NCBI GenBank assembly: GCA_949752745.1
Contig: OX457029.1
Span: 39,663,103 to 39,727,102 of the forward strand
Origin: Protula sp. h YS-2021
Taxonomy: Eukaryota; Annelida; Polychaeta; Sabellida; Serpulidae
Length of the DNA: 64,000 bases
Direction: 5' to 3'
Positions 57,177-64,000 of this stretch are shown piece after piece; position 1 is the stretch's first letter; every line of letters starts with the position of its first letter. The notes beneath the pieces were generated by a model, which was given only the letters and a program-made list of their open reading frames with translations, was not told the DNA's origin and ran no database searches. The translations under genes and the position numbers were made by a program.

Positions 57177-57834
57177 TTATTTTCAGAGCGATATTGAAGT
57201 GATTAAAAAAAAAAAAAAGATAGATCTACATTATGTGCTCATATATGTGCTTAACAATGATATAATGTTAGTACATGTTTCTCATGTATTAATACTTTAT
57301 ATGTGTCTTCGTAGAATTTAGAATTCATGTGTATCTTAGTTGTTAAGTATGTTATTTATTTAATTTATTTTACAGCGAGCGATAAAACCTACAGAAATAA
57401 CAGTGATCTACTAGTTTATACCGAAAGAACACAAAGACTTTAGAGCCGTGTGCAAAATATAGACTATTTATATGCTGAAATACAATAAATAACAAATAAT
57501 TTCACATGTATGTTTCAGTGATATATGATGAGAGACAATAGCAGTTCATAAGTTAGTTTACAACAGTCATCAAAGTAAATGGTAATACTTATGTAAATAT
57601 TTTGATTATAATGTCAACTTCCTGTTTCATAAGTTGCAAAATATTTAATTTCGTTTAAAAGTCGTTTGATATTGCATCTAAGTTGATTTTGTTATCATAT
57701 GTAAGCAGTGCTTTATTATTGCTAATGTTCTACACGAGTACAGTTCATATACATAAATGCTTTTTTAGTATATTTCAAAATAACTTAAATCGTGATCGAT
57801 AATTTAAGATTATGTGACACTGTCTTATTTTGTT
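57177..57834 (+). other. Non-coding 3' region of the LTR element
   Basis: About 660 AT-rich bases lie between the gag-pol stop and the polypurine tract. No envelope-like frame is present. Confidence 0.75.
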
Positions 57835-57845
57835 AAAAGGAGAGA
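57835..57845 (+). promoter_or_regulatory. Polypurine tract
   Basis: AAAAGGAGAGA abuts the TG of the 3' LTR, the expected plus-strand primer position. Confidence 0.88.
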
Positions 57846-58019
57846 TGTAGATTATGTGTATGAATATCCTGTGAATAACTCCACTGTGGCTTCACTTCCG
57901 GTAAACACAAGCGACGCCAGCTTGAGTAAGAACTTAATAAATATACGTTTTAACCCGTTGTTCATCCTTCCTGCTTGCTGCCTACACGCCTATTAACACT
58001 ACCACTCAACTAATCTTCA
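57846..58019 (+). repeat. 3' LTR
   Basis: 174 bp, identical by eye to 52866-53039 and followed by the CTAGG duplication at 58020-58024. Confidence 0.95.
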
Positions 58020-58774
58020 CTAGGATAGATAAAATGGCGTCGAGACATTCTATCTTTTTTTCGATATGCCATATTTTTTTTTCAAGACTCTCTAGAGAAC
58101 CGTATCTGAGTGAATGAGAAACACGGTCAGCCTCCAATAATAAGCGTGCGGACAGTCAGGAAAATGAAAATGGCGGGCGTTGAAAACTCGCTATATCTAT
58201 GAAACTATCACTGGAAAATATCACTTTTTTGCAGATAACTGCATGAATATCTCCATTGTTTTATGTCTGTGATGTTTACTTGTATGAAGTAACTTATAAC
58301 TACAATAACTTTTTAACTTTTTTGTAATTCATTTGTCGTCCATGTTTGTTTACATCCGGGCCACTTGTCCTGGTTCTCATTGGCTGATTACAAAAGTCGT
58401 GTTTGTGCCATTTCAGAGTTCTTTTCTTCAAACATATTACTCAAACAGATTCGTTTGTGCATGAAATTAGTTTCTTTTTCTTTTTACTTCATATTGCCTG
58501 CGTACATTGATCAAATTATTTAAAAACTACAAGTTCAGTTTTCACTCATGGAGGCCGCCATTTTGTCGTCTGACGTCAGCGACGTTACGGGAAGACAATC
58601 TTCCTGACAAAAAAGTGTACCGCGGTAATGTCAGGAAAACCAATAAAATGTCTGAAAGTGTCAGCTGAATGTCAGCTGACGTTCATCGTACCGAATAATA
58701 AGCACCCTTGATCTAACCCATTGCATTCGCTTAGCTGAGGTAATTTCGTGCTAACATCATTCGCATGCTTACCA

Positions 58775-58850
58775 CCTCGTAGCGCAATTGAACTCGGGCG
58801 CATGGGTTTACCATACAAATGCCCTAACCAACTGAGTTAACCGTCACCCT
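58775..58850 (-). mobile_element. tRNA-like SINE head or tRNA pseudogene
   Basis: Read on the - strand it has box A TTAACTCAGTTGGTTAGGGC and a box B-like GAGTTCAATTGC at tRNA-like spacing. The acceptor stem and cloverleaf are not convincing and the tail is not clear, so it is more likely SINE-derived than a working tRNA gene. Confidence 0.5.
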
Positions 58851-59994
58851 ATGACAGATGACTTGCCTGTCACGGTAGCTTTATGTAGTCTGGTGTTCGC
58901 CAAGAGTTTCTCCACCTTAATGTGAGTGTTAAGTGTCATCGAATTTTTATCGTAGAAACACAGCAGAATATTTCTGTTATGTGCTTCTATCTTGCACTTT
59001 TTGCGCCGCAAGTACACCGTTTTTGTGTAGGGTTAGGACATTGCATTGGTCTTTGTATTCTTCTCCAGAAGTTGTTTTTGTTTTATAGCAACGTACACAC
59101 ACAGATCTTTAATTAAATCCATGTCAAAATATTACGAGAAATATAGCTTGTGTACCTTTAAGATCATAAGTGGTGTATTAAGTCCCTTTGTAGTTTAATG
59201 TTTACATATTTCAGTGTCTTCATCAGTTCTTCTGCATATATATATTACCATCTGATGTCTTATTCTGCGTTATTACATAATTTACAGATGTTTCTATTTT
59301 GTAATGCTACATAGAGTTTGAAATCTTCTCAAAACGTCTTAATGTAAAATAAGAGTGGAACGCAATGCCACTTCTGTTTTACTGCAAATAGCTGAGGCAC
59401 CCAGCTTTACTGGGTTTTAGTTCTGCCGATATTTTGTTAACACAACATTTATTTATTTTGTCTGAGTTTAAAATAGATTTTATTATTATCATTGTTTTAA
59501 TTTTACTTGAATATTTTGCTTGAAAACAGTACAACGTTCTGAAACACAGTTAAGCCTCGGTAACTGTTCATACAGCTGTTTCATTGGGCTTATGTAACTA
59601 TAAGTGACTTAACTAAGCTGGTTTTGTCTAAACTAAACCTGTTTAAGCCCGCTTTAAGAAAAGAGTGCAAAACTACTGCCACATGCTTAGCTAATGTACA
59701 ATTCTGCAATGTTAGAGCAGAGCCTGCAAAATCAACACTAACTTATTTTAAAATCTCGCGAGATCATGCTGACATTATCATGTGACACATTCCATTTGTT
59801 TACAAATGGAGGTTTGAGTTGTCGTAAACTTAGTTTTCCTTTCTTCTTTCCATGAAACGAACCTATATGAATCAGCACAAATGACAAGCAGCAATTCTCA
59901 GTTGTATAGATGGCAACGTATTTCAAAACCGCGGGTTTATTCCCGATCACAGGTGCAGAACCGTAATAAGCTAATAAGCAAGTTCGTACATTCG

Positions 59995-60365
59995 GAATTT
60001 TCCGATGGAAGGGTCGTTTCGACTGCAAACATTTTTTTGGGATGAATTGTAAACAAATAATATCGAAAAAAAAACCCATAAAAATTGTTATTTGTTTCAA
60101 CATGCATGCTTTCGCATTTAACAAAACCATCATATGATCTTCTCAAAAACTATTTTACATGTTATGCAGTCCCTTTAATATCCAACTTGTGAAATGTTTG
60201 TGGTAAAAGAGATTTAAAAAAACAAACTTACCAGTTTTTTTATTTCTTTTTACGTTTATCCCAATCGAATTCGGTCGGAACTCAAAAACTTTTCGGCAAA
60301 GGTCTAAGAACGATTCCGCCGATTCAAACGAGTACTCGTAGCTCCGAGAAGCAATAGAAGTCAAA
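59995..60365. repeat. Diverged relative of the 1.58-kb tandem unit
   Basis: It shares with 49855-50240 an ordered series of words: GTCGTTTCGACTG, ACCATCATATGATCTT/CCCATCTTATGATCTT, TTTAAT-CCAACTTGTGAA, TCGGTCGGAACTCAA/TCGGTCGAAACGTAA and TTCGGCAAAGGTCTA/TTCGGTAAAAGTCTA. It shows that the tandem unit contains an older interspersed repeat. Confidence 0.7.
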
Positions 60366-63300
60366 TCTCCTGGCTATGGATCTTCCAGCGCACGGTTCAT
60401 AGCACCGACGCACAAAGTAACAGGCTCTTTCTTGGGTAACGGTGTAGTTTAGGGAACCCAATTTGTGGCAAAAATCATATTTATATATACAATATAACTT
60501 GGCTACAATAAGCTTATAAATAAATTTCCACCATGTTATTGAAATTATTAAATTTGATATGTTTCATGTAATTAATTTCTGTTATAATATGTTATCGTTC
60601 ATCTATATTTATGTGTAAAATTTGATATTTTATGTGATTTGTGTTGTCAGTGTAAAAAAATATATATAAAACCTTTTTTGGTTGCAAAAATTTTGGGTCG
60701 CCTAAACTACAGCTTTATTAGTACTTGAAAAGCACACTGCGATTAATCAGAGCGCATAATTTTTTTACTTTTGTATTTGTGCATTCATTGTTATTATTGT
60801 TGATAATGTAGATTCTAGACTGTAATCCGTAGAAAAAAATTTTCTGAGTAAAAGAAATTATTCGGCTTTAAAATCGCCATAATTTTTAGTGGAGTCATTT
60901 ATGTGGTGCATCCGTTTTTAAAGAACCACCAATTGTCCTGTGCTGTGCTCCGAGAACCAAATGTGGCCTCTGTTGAAACTTTTATTATAGGAGTAATGTC
61001 ACAGGCAGATAGAGTAATCTGATACCATCCTTACTCTATCCCCAGGTCAGCTCCTTAGTTTTATTAAGCATATATTTATCACAAGGTGATCCATTTTGCT
61101 AAGTCAGTTGGGTCAACTTTTTGTTCCAAGGCTCGTATTATACATACAATATTATACTGTATACAAAAGTCCCTGTACCACATCTCCTTTTTGCAAAACA
61201 GGCGCAATTTTTAACAGGTAGCACTTCTTTCATTTTTTCGTTTGAGCGGAGAAAAATACGCTTCTACACTCAGCTGTAAAATATTGGTTTTTGTTATGGG
61301 TTTTAAATGTCGGAAAATAAAAAAAATTAAATGAATGGGTTTTAAAATACAGTAGAACAAGGTTATAAGGAAGTTTGTGGGACCTGCTAAAAGTCTTCGT
61401 TATAACCGATATTTTCCAAATTTCCTCATCACGGTCATTTTTTTCAATGTACTCGTGTAGGATTTAAACTTTAGGAGTGCTTTGTGATTATTTGTTTAAA
61501 ATACAGTACCTTGTTGAAACGAATCACTAAAACAAAAACCAAATAAACAAATCTAGACAATTTATTAATACTGTATGTGAGACGAAGGAGAAAGAATGGT
61601 TACGGAAGATCCATTCGGTGAAATAAAATAGAATATCTTTCGAGGCTTAACAGAAATTTCTGTTATAAGTATCACAAAAAAGAGGAATGTTTGAGTCAGA
61701 AGGGTTGCTATAATTTGTGATTTGTTTAATTGAGTCAGAATATTACTTTGAATTGTTACCAGTGTTGATCTGCACTAACCAGTTTTGTAATCCCCCCGCC
61801 CCCGCCCCTGATATACAGTAAAACGGTAGATGCAAAAAGAGATGTACATTTATTCTGTATTCCCGTAAAATGAAACATTTTTGAAATATCAGTTTGGAAG
61901 ATATTTGATGTTATTGACATACTAACAAAACATCATGAATGGCTGCTTTCTCCGGGGTGCTTCCCAAGACTTCTAAGCACTGTAAAACAGTTAAACAAAC
62001 CTTTTATTCATGAGGTCACATGTAACGGACCACGTAAAATTTACATTACCATGCACTGCAATTTGATGTTTAATCAAGTGGTCAAGTATAGGATATATTT
62101 TGATCTATAGATATTTCAAAAGAGGCATTACAGAAGCACAGATAATAGTAATAAAAGAAAATGCAAAATATAGTGTGTCCTTTTACTGGACAAAAACATT
62201 ACCACACGCAAATGTTTGTTTTGATGAAATAGCTGAACTAATGTTGCAAAAACCGAAATTTTGACCTAAATCATGCCCCATGTATAGAGGCGTACCGGTA
62301 AGCACTTTTTAAATGAAATTGCATAGGGGGAGCTAGCAATTGCTGTTATGAATGTTTACATATACCTGCCACTGTCTTGCACATTTACAACTCAAGCTGA
62401 AAGTTACGGCTAATAACCTGTGTTATTATAAAATAAAACGAACAATACCTAAAAACAGCAAATTGGAACTTGAAGCCCTCATTGAGATTGTCAGCCACTG
62501 TTTCAGGCACTAAAATAGATGTAAGTGCGGAAGTTGCCCTAGGTTCCCTTTTCTATCTTCCCAAGATAGAAATAGTCCCGGTCCGACAAATAAATGATCA
62601 TACATGGCAAATCTGCAGGCTCTCGGGTTCTGCTGTTAATTTTTCTTAAAGTGTACAGGTGAATGATGCATCATTATCGACTCTAACAAAGCTGCCAAAT
62701 ATGAGTAATGAGACCGGTGCAATTGTGTATTTATTGTTGCTTTGGGTGATAATAGCAGATTAGGTTACTCGAACCCAAGACACTTGAACTGTATTTTTCT
62801 AAGTACAAAATTTTTATTTATTCTAAAATTAAAATTGTGCGCTATAATTTGTAATTGAGTCATTTTTGTGATGCATCTTTTCTAAAGGTCATCGTTGTCT
62901 TGTGTCGTGCAAGAAGGTCATGGTATCAGTATAAGTATCTCTCCAGAATGTAACAGCCCTTTACTCAGATAGCAATGATACATTGGCCCAAAATTGCCTT
63001 AGATGGTACTAGTTGAAAACCTGGGTAGCTAGGGCGTCAGTGATGGCTGAAATGAAGTTGGTACACCGCTGAAAACAAATATTGGGCTAGTGTTGATAAA
63101 GTGACGTTGGGCCAATAACAATAAAAAACTCATCGAGTCAGCGCTGTTTGCCAATATATTTAAAACGCGGGTAAAGCGACGTTGGTGTATTGTTAGCATA
63201 TAACGTTGGTCCAGTATTGGTGAATAAGATCGGACGAACGTTGCATGGTATTATTGGCTGACTGATGCCACATAAATCGACTATAATACCAGTCACCGGA

Positions 63301-64000
63301 AGTGCAACCACTTTCAAAAAAATCATAACGGTAAAAAACTAGAACCTCATTTTGCTAGCGAAATGTTAAACACTTGACAAAAATTAAAACGCAAAAATAC
63401 GTCCTTCAATGGGTTATTTCTTGAATAATATATTGCAAACAACACAGCTTGAATACGTCTTATAAGCCGAGAAGTGTTTGGTTTTTGTTGACGTAAGGTT
63501 TTATTGACTGATCAGGCATACGCCGTGTTATCTATTTACGCAGTGAGAGTTCGCACAAAGCTGAGCAACTGTGTGTTCTGTGCTGTGCATTTACTTGCAA
63601 AACAAAAAAACGCTCTTTTCCCATGGCGTTTTAAACAAGAAAACGAAATAGAACGCGAAAATAAAAAGGATCGTGCACACGTTCAGATCATGTTCTACCT
63701 AATTCTCAAGTTTCTTGGCCCCAGGGCCCGTAGTGCCAGTGGAAGAGATGACACAAGAAATCCGATCACTGTCAAGAAAAAAAGTGATACCAACGGCTGC
63801 TCGCACAATTTCAATAACCCCTTGCAAGCCAAAGGCTTGTCAAGTGTTAATGATAACTTTGTGGTATTTTCACCTCACCAAGCACCCCTAAGTTACTCTT
63901 AGATCTGGCACCAAATAAGTTAAAAGCTCTTTTTCACGTTCCCACGCGTATCCCAGAAGAAGTCGCGACTGAAATATATGAGGTTGTGACTGTTCGTTTC
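60366..64000. other. Unassigned intergenic DNA
   Basis: AT-rich, no gene recognised. A pogo-like terminal motif (CAGTAGAACAAGGTTATAAGG-like) occurs near 61350, and TTGG-CCAA words recur around 62990-63240. A 132-codon frame at 63504-63902 (+) has no recognised family; it could be an exon of a gene beyond the window, but this is not supported. Confidence 0.45.

Larger units (their letters stand above)
52866..58019 (+). mobile_element. Intact Ty3/gypsy (Metaviridae) LTR retrotransposon, 5,154 bp
   Basis: It has two identical 174-bp LTRs with TG...CA ends, a TGG-initiated primer site just after the 5' LTR, one unbroken gag-pol frame, a purine tract against the 3' LTR and a CTAGG target duplication. 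Identical LTRs and an open frame mean a very recent insertion. Short LTRs with a single gag-pol frame and no envelope gene fit Mag-like lineages; the clade call is inference. Confidence 0.95.
52459..58707. mobile_element. Possible older TIR DNA element split by the LTR retrotransposon
   Basis: GGGTGCTTATTATT at 52459-52472 is the exact reverse complement of AATAATAAGCACCC at 58694-58707. TTG abuts both outer ends (52456-52458 and 58708-58710). Without the 5.16-kb LTR insertion it would be about 1.1 kb. No transposase was recognised. Confidence 0.5.

Noticed and set aside
61340..61430. Pogo/Tigger-like transposon end
   Set aside because: Only one terminal motif was seen; no matching inverted end or TA duplication could be fixed.
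63504..63902. 132-codon + frame at the window end
   Set aside because: No family recognised and composition is not clearly coding. It could be an exon of an outside gene, but nothing in the window supports this.

Overview
This is eukaryotic nuclear DNA from an invertebrate animal. It shows intron-rich genes with GT-AG and two GC-AG introns, tRNA-derived SINEs, a Ty3/gypsy LTR retrotransposon, and very abundant minisatellites carried by mobile elements. The PRDM10 orthologue makes it a metazoan. The repeat style (TCCG-rich microsatellites and Helentron-like elements with tandem-repeat cores) suggests a lophotrochozoan, perhaps a mollusc; that last step is inference.

Layout. (1) 1-13287, + strand: the 3' part of a large multi-exon gene. 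I could join 16 in-window exons with matching splice phase into about 1,410 residues ending at a stop. The family was not recognised. Its introns carry at least two terminal-inverted-repeat elements with target-site duplications (6569-7729 and 9018-9593) and a 24-bp minisatellite. (2) 13288-15336: intergenic, with a small 30-bp minisatellite. (3) 15337-34992: a 20-kb block with no supportable gene. It holds a higher-order satellite (about 790-bp units in about 1.9-kb dimers) that carries a fossil SINE and palindromes built on TTATGTGGT/ACCACATAA. It also holds a 4.0-kb Helentron-like element nested in that satellite (18368-22396), a palindrome-rich array, a 114-bp array with a hairpin in every unit, and a second Helentron-like element (32455-34335). 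(4) 36050-36610: a 48-bp minisatellite that runs into the last codons of PRDM10. (5) 36588-47770, - strand: a complete PRDM10-like gene, 19 coding exons and 1,314 residues, with a PR/SET domain and twelve zinc-finger-like units. (6) 48388-52271: 2.5 tandem copies of a 1.58-kb unit, with a diverged relative at about 59995-60365. (7) 52866-58019: an intact LTR retrotransposon with identical 174-bp LTRs, a CTAGG target duplication and one 1,369-residue gag-pol frame. It is possibly nested in an older TIR element (52459-58707). (8) 58025-64000: mostly unassigned, with a tRNA-like SINE piece.

The two cellular genes converge tail to tail across the 23-kb repeat block. Nothing suggests that they work in one pathway. 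The most unusual content is the repeat block: palindrome- or hairpin-bearing satellite monomers, Helentron-like termini, and an empty-site comparison available inside the window itself. Most long reading frames in the repeat blocks are artefacts of repeat periods divisible by three.
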